In this document: one piece after another, positions 1 through 6,663 of the stretch
How positions within the stretch are numbered: the stretch's first letter is position 1
How the letters are laid out: each line of letters opens with the position of its first letter
Assembly (NCBI GenBank): GCA_944321155.1
Contig: CALUKG010000011.1
Location: 1-34,214 of the forward strand
DNA: 34,214 nucleotides
DNA from: an uncultured Bacteroidales bacterium
GTDB taxonomy: Bacteria > Bacteroidota > Bacteroidia > Bacteroidales > Paludibacteraceae
Direction of reading: 5' to 3'
The notes under the pieces: generated by a model
Told to the model about the DNA's origin: nothing
Database searches by the model: none
The model's input: the letters and a program-made list of their open reading frames with translations, nothing else
Position numbers and translations under genes: made by a program

Positions 1-42
1 CAAGCCAACAATCACATCACTGTTTTTCTCTTGCTTTGCCAT
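1..42 (-). CDS. ftsA: FtsA, cell division actin-like protein (first 14 codons only)
   Basis: Only the N-terminus is inside the window. It reads MAKQEKNSDVIVGL on the minus strand from the ATG at 42. The 'IVGL' run is where FtsA proteins enter their first nucleotide-binding strand (usually followed by DIGT, here outside the window). The start lies 11 bp after the ftsQ stop, and ftsA after ftsQ is the standard order in division clusters. An in-frame stop just upstream of the ATG rules out a longer start. FtsA is the actin-like membrane tether of FtsZ. The identification rests on gene order plus these 14 residues. Confidence 0.75.
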   Translation of the reverse strand, partial: MAKQEKNSDVIVGL

Positions 43-53
43 ACATCATCTTC

Positions 54-791
54 TTAATATCTACACACCACCTGATTCTTATATTGTACATCTACAACCT
101 TATAATCTTTCCAACCTAATTTTCCTAATCCATCTACATACAGCACTTCCAGCTTTTCCAATTTTGACGGATAATCTTCCAGCGAACCCAACTCAATCAA
201 ATAGCTTCCGATACGCGGTATCAACTGAATCTGTTTACTGTTTACTACGTTAACTTGCGTAATCTGATTATGCCAAAACGCATCGTTCTCCAAAAAATCG
301 ATAAAATCATACAACTCTCCTCTGGCAAAATCCTTATTGACATTGCCGGTTACAACCGGCACATAAGCCGCACAACCACTTATTGCCGGCATTATCTTAC
401 GCTCAATATCGACATAATAGTTTCCTTCCGAGCTCATTACGTGATAACGAGGAATACGTTGATGCACATCGACCTTCACCATACCTTGCTTCGTCTTATA
501 GCACTGCACATCCTTAATCAAAGGATGTTTGAGCAAGGCCGACTCTATTTCCACCGTCTTAATGTCAGCATAATTCACTCCAACGGGATATTTTCCACTA
601 CGCTGCAACATTGACACAATCTCAACCGGTGTCACAAAACTACGTTGAAGACTATCCCTCAAAGTGACACGCACTTCCTTACAGACTACCTCATCTGTAT
701 CTACATGCAAAAAGAGGGCACTATAAATCAGATAGCCCATCATCAACAACAGGCCAACCGCTACGATTATATTTCGCCATTGGTTTCTCAC
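54..791 (-). CDS. ftsQ: FtsQ, divisome membrane protein
   Basis: The protein has 245 residues: a short cytoplasmic N-terminus, one membrane segment at about residues 9-28, and a periplasmic part. The periplasmic part starts with a POTRA-like stretch (about 38-115, with 'SALLKHPLIKDVQCYK' typical of the FtsQ/DivIB POTRA end), followed by a beta-rich domain. FtsQ links the early cytoplasmic division ring to the periplasmic septal synthesis proteins. Its ATG overlaps the murC stop by 4 bp (788-791), so translation is probably coupled. The next gene downstream is ftsA. Sequence conservation in this family is low, so the call depends on size, topology and the murC-ftsQ-ftsA order together. Confidence 0.9.
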   Translation of the reverse strand: MRNQWRNIIVAVGLLLMMGYLIYSALFLHVDTDEVVCKEVRVTLRDSLQRSFVTPVEIVSMLQRSGKYPVGVNYADIKTVEIESALLKHPLIKDVQCYKTKQGMVKVDVHQRIPRYHVMSSEGNYYVDIERKIMPAISGCAAYVPVVTGNVNKDFARGELYDFIDFLENDAFWHNQITQVNVVNSKQIQLIPRIGSYLIELGSLEDYPSKLEKLEVLYVDGLGKLGWKDYKVVDVQYKNQVVCRY

Positions 792-2170
792 TGTGCCTTT
801 TTTATACTCAAGTATTCATTTTTCAGCATTTCTGCCACTTTTGGCACTAAGGCATCTATATCACCAGCACCCAACGTTAGAATAACCTCCCCTTCCCTAT
901 GGGACAAGACCTGCAACAATTGGTCCTTGCTAACCAATTGTTTAACCGGACACACTACCTTTTCATAAATAAGTGCAGAACTTACGCCCTCAATAGGCAG
1001 CTCACGTGCCGGATAAATAGGCAACATAATCAACTCATCCAATAACGACAATGATTCGGCAAATCCTTCAGCAAAGTCACGTGTCCTACTATACAGATGA
1101 GGCTGGAACACTCCTGTCAGTTTCCGATTTGGATACAACTTCCTAACCGATTCTATACTGGCCCGTATTTCCGCCGGATGATGTGCATAGTCATCAACCA
1201 AAACAACACGTTCATTTTTCACCAGCACATTAAATCGCCTGTAAATACCCGCATAAGAGCTCAAAGCCGTCCGCAGTTCGTTATGCGTAATGCCATTTAA
1301 CCATGCAACCGCCATGGCAGCAACACTGTTCTCAATATTAATCAATACCGGAACTCCCAATTTCAAATCATGTACAGTTTCAGTCGGCGCAACAAAATCA
1401 AATAAAATTTCCCCCTCGCTTATTCTGATATTATCGGCATAAAAATCAGCCTTCTCATTGGCTGAATAGGTATACAATTTCACCCCTTTCTGCAGACATG
1501 GCTCCAAAAGAATACCTTTTTTCATTACCAACGCGCCACCCGGCTGTATAAGCGAAGTGAAATATTCAAAGCCTTTCCTATAACCCTCTACATCGCCATA
1601 TATATCCAGATGGTCAGGATCGACAGAAGTCACTATCGCCATATATGGATGCAGATAATGGAAAGAGCGGTCAAACTCATCAGCCTCAATCACCACAAAA
1701 TTGCTATTGGGTGACAGCAGCAGATTGGTTTCATAGTTATTGCTAATTCCTCCCAAGAAAGCATTGCATTCTATGCTTGATTGATATAACAAATGAGCCA
1801 GGATAGTGGATGTTGTCGTCTTACCATGCGTACCGGCAACACACAAGCCACGCTCATTACGCGTGATTTCCCCAAGAACCTGCGAACGCTTATACATTTT
1901 AAACCCAGCATTCTTAAAAAAGCAGAATTCTCTCGAATCTTCCGGGACTGCCGGAGTATACACAACAACCGTCAAAGCAGGATCCTGACAACACAAAGGA
2001 ATCAGCGAAGGATCGTCCTCATAATGCACATCAAAACCTTCTCCTTCCAGTTCCTCACATATCAAGCCACGCACTCTATCATAACCAGCTACATAGAAAC
2101 CCTCTGATTTATAATAGCGTGCAATGGCACTCATGCCTATTCCACCAATACCCAAAAAATAATAATTCAT
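788..2170 (-). CDS. murC: UDP-N-acetylmuramate--L-alanine ligase MurC
   Basis: This cytoplasmic ligase adds L-Ala to UDP-MurNAc, the first amino-acid step of peptidoglycan precursor synthesis. The protein has 460 residues, the usual family length. The N-terminal Rossmann-like motif GIGGIGMSAIA lies at about 7-17. The ATP-binding motif GTHGKTTT lies at 113-120. Further conserved Mur ligase elements are 'VIEADEFDRSFHYL' and the C-terminal 'VDDYAHHPAEI'. It is MurC rather than Mpl or MurD-F, judged by the N-terminal motif and the DDYAHHP segment. It heads the murC-ftsQ-ftsA transcript and has its own promoter (2199-2229). murG, which usually precedes it, is not in the window; an endonuclease gene lies upstream instead. 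Confidence 0.97.
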   Translation of the reverse strand: MNYYFLGIGGIGMSAIARYYKSEGFYVAGYDRVRGLICEELEGEGFDVHYEDDPSLIPLCCQDPALTVVVYTPAVPEDSREFCFFKNAGFKMYKRSQVLGEITRNERGLCVAGTHGKTTTSTILAHLLYQSSIECNAFLGGISNNYETNLLLSPNSNFVVIEADEFDRSFHYLHPYMAIVTSVDPDHLDIYGDVEGYRKGFEYFTSLIQPGGALVMKKGILLEPCLQKGVKLYTYSANEKADFYADNIRISEGEILFDFVAPTETVHDLKLGVPVLINIENSVAAMAVAWLNGITHNELRTALSSYAGIYRRFNVLVKNERVVLVDDYAHHPAEIRASIESVRKLYPNRKLTGVFQPHLYSRTRDFAEGFAESLSLLDELIMLPIYPARELPIEGVSSALIYEKVVCPVKQLVSKDQLLQVLSHREGEVILTLGAGDIDALVPKVAEMLKNEYLSIKKAQ

Positions 2171-2198
2171 ACAAATTATACGACTTCATTTAAGTGCA

Positions 2199-2229
2199 CA
2201 AAGATAGCAAAAGGCGAGTGCAGAACAAA
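2199..2229 (-). promoter_or_regulatory. murC proximal promoter (Bacteroidales -33/-7 type)
   Basis: On the minus strand, TTTG (2226-2229) is followed after 19 bp by TATCTTTG (2199-2206). This matches the TTTG-N19..21-TAnnTTTG promoter described for Bacteroides. The murC ATG is about 29 bp downstream of the -7 box. The spacer carries the motif TTCTGCACTCGCC, shared with the gldA promoter at the other end of the window. Confidence 0.85.
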
Positions 2230-2337
2230 ATAATGAAACTTGTTTCAATTATTTTTTATATCGAGTCGCTTCTTAGCTTATTCAGAGATAGTGAAAGGTG
2301 AGTGCAGAAGCAAATGGGAAACGTTGTTACGTCGTTT
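2199..2337 (-). repeat. Tandem promoter-bearing repeat, murC copy
   Basis: There are two direct units about 84 bp apart, measured between the -7-like boxes at 2199-2206 and 2283-2290. The proximal unit has TATCTTTG. The distal unit has TATCTCTG, preceded after a 20-bp spacer by TTTG at 2311-2314. The spacers share TTCTGCACTC(G/A)CCTTT. Each unit has a short inverted repeat just upstream of the -33 box: TGAAAC/GTTTCA (2234-2247) and AAACG/CGTTT (2319-2337). A weaker third copy may lie at about 2366-2395. The same two-unit structure occurs at 31606-31764. Confidence 0.8.
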
Positions 2338-2556
2338 ATAAATCCCCTTCAGACTCATAACTTATGAAGAGCCTGCGAAAGACGAACAGAAAAATAGAAT
2401 TTTACGATTTTGCGTTGCCAATCACAGCATGTTCATTCAAAAAAAACAATGACAAGCACAAAACACAATACTGAAACTTCTTTCAAATATTTCCTATTGA
2501 AGATTAAATTACCCATTAACCCAAACAACAAAATCCTGATACCACAGAACACAGAT
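2338..2556. other. Intergenic remainder upstream of the murC promoter repeat
   Basis: This is an AT-rich stretch between the murC promoter repeat and the end of the endonuclease gene. Apart from a possible decayed third repeat unit at about 2366-2395, I see no gene, clear hairpin terminator or RNA. Open frames on the plus strand here have no recognisable protein features. Confidence 0.5.
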
Positions 2557-3384
2557 TTACCAATCCCAAGCACACACATCCAACTCTTGTTCCACATATT
2601 CTTCTATGCTATCGGGCAACAGAGAAAAGAAATCCATATCACATACTATCTCCAAATCATCAATACTCATTGCATACGTTTGCAAGGGTTTGCTTCCTGC
2701 ACGATTAGGAAAGAGAAAGCCAATCGTTTCAATATCATCATCACACTGCCTTAATATAACCTTAAAAAACGCAGAAGGGACCGCTACACCCACTTCGCCT
2801 ATTCGCTGAGGATTTTCTACCACTACCGGTCCACACGCAATATATAACCGCCCCCATTTTTTTGCCCATGTACGGCACAACTCTTCCAAATCATTCCAAT
2901 CGCCTCTATTCAAATTGGGGTTTTGCGGACAAATATTAGTCATATAGAAACTATCATACATTGCCTGTTGGCTCCATTTTACATCTGCCGCAGGAATCAT
3001 ATGCCCTCTATCATAACCCGAATGACTATAATCACTGGTTTCCACTCTTGGATATGGCGCTTCTTCATCCACCTTAAAATGACGGGCACGCTCAATTGTA
3101 CCATTGGTTTCCTCGTCGGTCAATTCGTAAGCCACCCAATTGGGAATGCGCCAATCCACATTATAATTTACCACAAATCCCGTTTTATACAACAAACATT
3201 CACTCCTATCGTCCGAAATCACAGGAAACTCCAGGCGCGCCACTTCTTCAGACCCACCCAGCTCATCAGAAGTTACAGCACTATAATTGACACATCCTTT
3301 TAATCCCTGTCCTATTCTATCTGATTCCGCATAACATAGAAGCACGAGCAAGGCCACAAGCACAAGCAATATTTTGTTTCTCAT
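2557..3384 (-). CDS. DNA/RNA non-specific endonuclease (NUC family), secreted or membrane-anchored
   Basis: The protein has 275 residues from the ATG at 3384. A hydrophobic N-terminal segment (about 4-18) suggests export or anchoring. The beta-beta-alpha-metal nuclease core is clear: 'YDRGHMIPAAD' carries the catalytic His at about residue 128, and 'TNICPQNPNLNRGDW' carries the metal-binding Asn at about 159. The family cleaves DNA and RNA without strong sequence preference using Mg2+. The frame stays open up to 3423, but a -7 box (3411-3418) lies inside that extension, so 3384 (or 3402) is the better start. No immunity protein is seen next to it, as expected for an exported nuclease. Its role (nutrient scavenging or DNA turnover) is inferred. 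Confidence 0.88.
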   Translation of the reverse strand: MRNKILLVLVALLVLLCYAESDRIGQGLKGCVNYSAVTSDELGGSEEVARLEFPVISDDRSECLLYKTGFVVNYNVDWRIPNWVAYELTDEETNGTIERARHFKVDEEAPYPRVETSDYSHSGYDRGHMIPAADVKWSQQAMYDSFYMTNICPQNPNLNRGDWNDLEELCRTWAKKWGRLYIACGPVVVENPQRIGEVGVAVPSAFFKVILRQCDDDIETIGFLFPNRAGSKPLQTYAMSIDDLEIVCDMDFFSLLPDSIEEYVEQELDVCAWDW

Positions 3385-3410
3385 TTTTCCAAGCATTTTC
3401 ATTCGAAACA

Positions 3411-3418
3411 CAAAGATA
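3411..3418 (-). promoter_or_regulatory. -7 promoter element for the endonuclease gene
   Basis: TATCTTTG on the minus strand matches the TAnnTTTG -7 consensus. It lies 26 bp before the ATG at 3384. No good TTTG -33 box was found at the usual distance. It follows the terminator of the upstream gene, which fits a separate transcript. Confidence 0.6.
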
Positions 3419-3453
3419 GACATTAATTACACAGCAACCATCATATATGCAAA

Positions 3454-3492
3454 AATTGGGGCACGCCACAATGAAATAGGCGCGCCCCAATT
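3454..3492 (-). terminator. Hairpin terminator after the small outer-membrane protein gene
   Basis: The 13-base arms 3454-3466 and 3480-3492 (AATTGGGGCACGC on the plus strand) are complementary except for one A/C mismatch. The loop is 13 nt. On the minus strand the stem is followed by a run of T (3451-3455 region), the form of an intrinsic terminator. It separates the upstream gene from the endonuclease promoter. Confidence 0.8.
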
Positions 3493-3549
3493 GCAAATTT
3501 ATCCCCATAAAATCGAGTCCACATTCCTTTAGACCCAACTTTTTAACTT

Positions 3550-4023
3550 TTAAAACAAATAACGTATTCCCAGACCAAAGCTTGACATCCCATAATAATT
3601 AAAATCAACATAATCATGGCCAAAGCTAGGACCAATTACTGGACTCCAGTCCAAAGACAACTGCATTGGGAACCAGAAGTTGTACTCAACACCAATACGT
3701 CCTGCCACGCCAGCAAAACCTACCGGATGATTAAAATTCCACATTCCAATACCGCCTCCTACACCTGCATACCAATTCCAAGAACCTTGTTCCTGCCATG
3801 AAGTAATCGGGAATATCCAATCATAAGTCACTACCCCCTCAATACCAAAACCATTCAGGAAAGGCAGACCCGCCTGAAGATTAATCATGTTGGATGCTCC
3901 TAACGAATGCTGATAAGAAAATTCAACGCCATGACCCAAACGACCACCGATAGAGCGTGATTGGGCATCTGCTGCTACAACCACCATAAGTAGCAACATC
4001 ATTGACAACAATAACTTTTTCAT
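3550..4023 (-). CDS. Small outer-membrane beta-barrel protein, function unknown
   Basis: The protein has 157 residues. A signal peptide (about 1-20, KK then a hydrophobic core, ending ADAQS) fits cleavage after Ala. The mature part alternates aromatic and small residues in short strands ('WNWYAGVGGGIGMW', 'MSSFGLGIRYLF') and ends in Phe, as barrel proteins recognised by the BAM machinery do. Its length suggests a six- to eight-strand barrel. I do not recognise a specific family and assign no function. It follows rny by 65 bp on the same strand without a clear promoter, so readthrough from rny is possible. A strong terminator follows it. Confidence 0.75.
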   Translation of the reverse strand: MKKLLLSMMLLLMVVVAADAQSRSIGGRLGHGVEFSYQHSLGASNMINLQAGLPFLNGFGIEGVVTYDWIFPITSWQEQGSWNWYAGVGGGIGMWNFNHPVGFAGVAGRIGVEYNFWFPMQLSLDWSPVIGPSFGHDYVDFNYYGMSSFGLGIRYLF

Positions 4024-4088
4024 TTTACAACTAATTAAACGTGTTTATAATGTATATTCATATAACCCATAAAGGGCCTTTTTGTTCA

Positions 4089-5618
4089 TTATTTAGCATA
4101 ACTTACCGCACGTGTCTCACGAATCACCGTTATCTTCACTTGACCGGGATAAGTCATCTCATCCTGAATTTTCTTCGCTATATCAAATGACAACAATTCA
4201 GCTTCCTTATCATCAATCTTATCAGCACCAACAATAACCCGCAATTCACGTCCTGCCTGGATGGCATAAGTCTTGATAACTCCCGGATAGGACAGAGCCA
4301 GATTTTCCAAGTCATTCAATCGTTTGAGGTATGCCTCTACGATTTCACGACGAGCGCCAGGACGAGCACCGGAAATAGCATCACATGCCTGTACGATAGG
4401 CGCCAATAACGTTTCCATTTCCACTTCATCATGGTGCGCACCAATTGCATTGCAAACATCTGGTTTTTCTTTATATTTTTCCGCCAATCGCATACCCAAA
4501 ATAGCATGTGGCAATTCCGGTTCTTCATCGGGCACTTTTCCAATATCATGAAGCAATCCGGCACGTTTGGCTTTTTTCGGATTCAATCCTAATTCAGAAG
4601 CCATTATGGCACAAAGATTCGCCGTTTCGCGTGCGTGCTGCAAAAGGTTCTGACCATAGGAAGAACGGTATTTCATACGTCCTACCATACGAATCAGTTC
4701 CGGATGCAAACCATGAATACCCAAATCAATAGTTGTGCGCTTTCCAGTTTCGATAATTTCCTCTTCCACTTGTTTTCTCACCTTGCTCACCACTTCTTCA
4801 ATACGAGCCGGGTGAATACGTCCATCCGTTACCAATTGGTGCAACGACAGACGGGCTATTTCACGACGCACGGGGTCAAACGCAGACAACACAATAGCTT
4901 CAGGAGTATCGTCTACAATAATTTCTACACCTGTAGCTGCCTCCAAAGCACGGATATTACGTCCTTCCCTTCCGATTACACGACCTTTGATTTCATCCGA
5001 TTCAATATGGAAAACCGTAACGGAGTTCTCTATGGCCGCCTCAGTTGCCACACGCTGAATTGTCTGAACCACAATCTTCTTGGCTTCCTTGTTGGCTGTC
5101 ATCTTCGCTTCTTCCATAATCTCATTCACATACGACATGGCATCAGTCTTAGCCTCGTCCTTCAAACTTTCCACCAATTGCGCCTTGGCCTCCGCTGCCG
5201 ACAGACCTGATATCACTTCCAATTGCTCTTGTGCTTGTCGATGCAATTTATCCAACTCCTTACTACGATGTTCAATGACAGACATCTGATTCTCAACAGT
5301 TTCTTTCAATTGATTCAACTCGTTTTGTGCACGTTGCAAATCACCTTGACGTTGGTTCAACTGATTTTCACGCTGTTGCAAACGAGATTCCTGCTGTTGC
5401 AATTTGCTATTTGCTTGCTGTACTTGTGCTTCATGTTCCGACTTCAGAGCAATAAATTTCTCTTTTGCCTCAATAATCTTGTTCTTCTTTATCAATTCTG
5501 CCTCAGCCTCAGCCTCTTTCAAGGTCTGCTTGCTGACATATCGCAGAATCAGAAAACAGCCGCCAGCCCCTAACACTAGAGCTGCAAGCGCTATCAATAT
5601 AATTGCTATAGTTCCCAT
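4089..5618 (-). CDS. rny: Ribonuclease Y
   Basis: The protein has 509 residues with the full RNase Y layout. There is an N-terminal membrane anchor (about 3-27), a long charged Gln/Glu-rich coiled coil (about 30-140), and a KH domain with [12 protein letters not shown] at 212-223. The HD domain carries '[12 protein letters not shown]' (His-Asp at 357-358) and 'AIGAHHDE' (about 391-398). RNase Y is a membrane-bound endoribonuclease that starts mRNA decay. The gene lies downstream of zapA, and a hairpin with a T-run (5654-5696) stands between the two. The ATG at 5618 begins the conserved hydrophobic anchor, and no earlier start fits better. Confidence 0.97.
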   Translation of the reverse strand: MGTIAIILIALAALVLGAGGCFLILRYVSKQTLKEAEAEAELIKKNKIIEAKEKFIALKSEHEAQVQQANSKLQQQESRLQQRENQLNQRQGDLQRAQNELNQLKETVENQMSVIEHRSKELDKLHRQAQEQLEVISGLSAAEAKAQLVESLKDEAKTDAMSYVNEIMEEAKMTANKEAKKIVVQTIQRVATEAAIENSVTVFHIESDEIKGRVIGREGRNIRALEAATGVEIIVDDTPEAIVLSAFDPVRREIARLSLHQLVTDGRIHPARIEEVVSKVRKQVEEEIIETGKRTTIDLGIHGLHPELIRMVGRMKYRSSYGQNLLQHARETANLCAIMASELGLNPKKAKRAGLLHDIGKVPDEEPELPHAILGMRLAEKYKEKPDVCNAIGAHHDEVEMETLLAPIVQACDAISGARPGARREIVEAYLKRLNDLENLALSYPGVIKTYAIQAGRELRVIVGADKIDDKEAELLSFDIAKKIQDEMTYPGQVKITVIRETRAVSYAK

Positions 5619-5653
5619 ACTTTTTATATATATGAATTATTAAAATATCCATT

Positions 5654-5696
5654 AAAAAAAATGCACCTGCACACTCATTCCCGAGTGTTGCGGTGC
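5654..5696 (-). terminator. Hairpin with T-run between zapA and rny (terminator or attenuator)
   Basis: On the minus strand the outer stem is GCACC/GGTGC (plus coordinates 5692-5696 and 5663-5667). A symmetric 3+3 internal loop and an inner stem ACACTC/GAGTGT (83-88 and 71-76 of the 5600s) follow, closed by a 6-nt loop. Eight T residues come immediately after it (5654-5661). This is the form of an intrinsic terminator. Only about 35 bp remain before the rny ATG, and I see no TAnnTTTG box there, so partial readthrough or attenuation is plausible. Confidence 0.75.
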
Positions 5697-5738
5697 GCAA
5701 TCTATTTACCTTCATCATAAAAGAAACCGACTCCAGCA

Positions 5739-6035
5739 TTAAAAGCCGTTATCTTCCATAAAACGATCGATTTCGTCGATACAATCATTTGCCGTTGAAA
5801 CTAAAGGAGTTTCAGATGCATCCAACAAGACTTTTCCACATTCTACTGTCATTGCATAAGCCGCTAACATCCACAGCTCTTCCGGCGATTTTCGCGGATA
5901 ACGCAAAGCCAAATCATCATATACTTCTCCCACATGAATGCCGGCTTCCCGATAAAGACGCTCATCCGTCATATCCACATTTAACACCAAACGATAAGCG
6001 CCTACCCCCACATGTATCTTCATCTTCTTTCCCAT
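5739..6035 (-). CDS. zapA: ZapA-like cell division protein
   Basis: The protein has 98 residues from the ATG at 6035, which sits 2 bp after the stop of the upstream coiled-coil gene. A longer frame to 6062 would overlap that gene, and its extra residues look unrelated. The protein fits ZapA in size and shape: a short N-terminal beta/alpha part with 'YRLVLNVDMTDERLYREAG' and a helical C-terminus ('SPEELWMLAAYAMTVECGKVL'). ZapA binds FtsZ and bundles its filaments at the division site. The coiled coil-zapA-rny order supports the call. It is divergent from the proteobacterial form. Confidence 0.8.
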   Translation of the reverse strand: MGKKMKIHVGVGAYRLVLNVDMTDERLYREAGIHVGEVYDDLALRYPRKSPEELWMLAAYAMTVECGKVLLDASETPLVSTANDCIDEIDRFMEDNGF

Positions 6036-6037
6036 GC

Positions 6038-6334
6038 TTAACCAAGCAACAATTGAAGGCATTTGTCAATCTCACGCACCATCTTGCCAATCTTTTGCCG
6101 TGCATATGCTTTCTCTTCCGATTGGTCATCAAGCATACCATACAAACACCGCAAGCGGTCTGCTTCTTTTTGAAGAGCAACCAATTTTTCACTCTGTTGT
6201 GCCATTTCCTTTCTACGCCACTCCAGTTCCTTCTGCAATTCTGCATTTTCATGCTTCAACGCATTAAATTGTTCTAACAATGCTTGAATGCGTTGACTCA
6301 GATTTACTCGGACATCTTCGTTTTTATTGGCCAT
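6038..6334 (-). CDS. Short coiled-coil protein encoded with ZapA
   Basis: The protein has 98 residues starting MANKNEDVRVNL. Nearly all of it is predicted helix with heptad-like spacing and many Gln/Glu/Lys ('ENAELQKELEWRRKEMAQ', 'KLVALQKEADRLR'), so a parallel coiled coil is likely. The frame is open up to 6364, but a -7 box at 6354-6361 lies inside that extension, and Met 6334 sits about 20 bp after it. The gene is 2 bp upstream of zapA. I do not recognise a named family. A ZapB-like partner role for ZapA is inferred only from size, coiled coil and position. Confidence 0.75.
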   Translation of the reverse strand: MANKNEDVRVNLSQRIQALLEQFNALKHENAELQKELEWRRKEMAQQSEKLVALQKEADRLRCLYGMLDDQSEEKAYARQKIGKMVREIDKCLQLLLG

Positions 6335-6353
6335 ATTTCTCCAAAAAACCACA

Positions 6354-6361
6354 CAAAGATA
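6354..6361 (-). promoter_or_regulatory. -7 promoter element for the coiled coil-zapA(-rny) operon
   Basis: TATCTTTG on the minus strand lies 19 bp upstream of the ATG at 6334. No clear TTTG lies at -33. Its place between the two possible start codons supports the shorter protein. Confidence 0.6.
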
Positions 6362-6628
6362 CAACTTACTATTCAGATATGAAAATTTAAATCCATTATT
6401 TACTTAAGAATTCACTTTTCAGCTCCTTCCCAACTAAGAATAGGGCCATTATTGTGCTATCAAATTAGTCAAGTTCCTCTCTATTTTATGTCAAAACCCC
6501 TCAAGTCACACAGCAAAACCATCAGACTATAAGAACTAGCATTAAATACCCTCACGATTAACCATTTAGCATCAATTCTAATAAAAACACCGACAATCCA
6601 TTCCCCATAGCCTGAAAGATGGATTTTC

Positions 6629-6659
6629 TTGCAAAATCAGGTGGAACTAACTACTTTTG
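6629..6659 (+). promoter_or_regulatory. Promoter of the kelch/glycan block
   Basis: TTG (6629-6631), a 20-bp spacer and TACTTTTG (6652-6659) fit the Bacteroidales -33/-7 pattern. The ATG at 6664 is only 4 bp after the -7 box, so the transcript would have almost no leader. The rest of the divergent spacer (6365-6628) shows no gene, repeat or strong hairpin. Confidence 0.55.
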
Positions 6660-6663
6660 CAAT

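Noticed and set aside
2410..2754. Open frame on the plus strand upstream of murC and over the endonuclease end
   Set aside because: It overlaps the well-supported endonuclease in antisense, has low-complexity content and no family resemblance.
5640..5738. 6S RNA next to zapA, as in gammaproteobacteria
   Set aside because: The gap is about 100 nt, too short for 6S RNA, and shows one terminator hairpin, not the long 6S rod with a central bubble. Similar position alone is not enough.
6365..6628. Possible small gene or RNA in the divergent spacer
   Set aside because: I found no reading frame with protein-like features, no strong hairpin and no copy of the promoter repeat.
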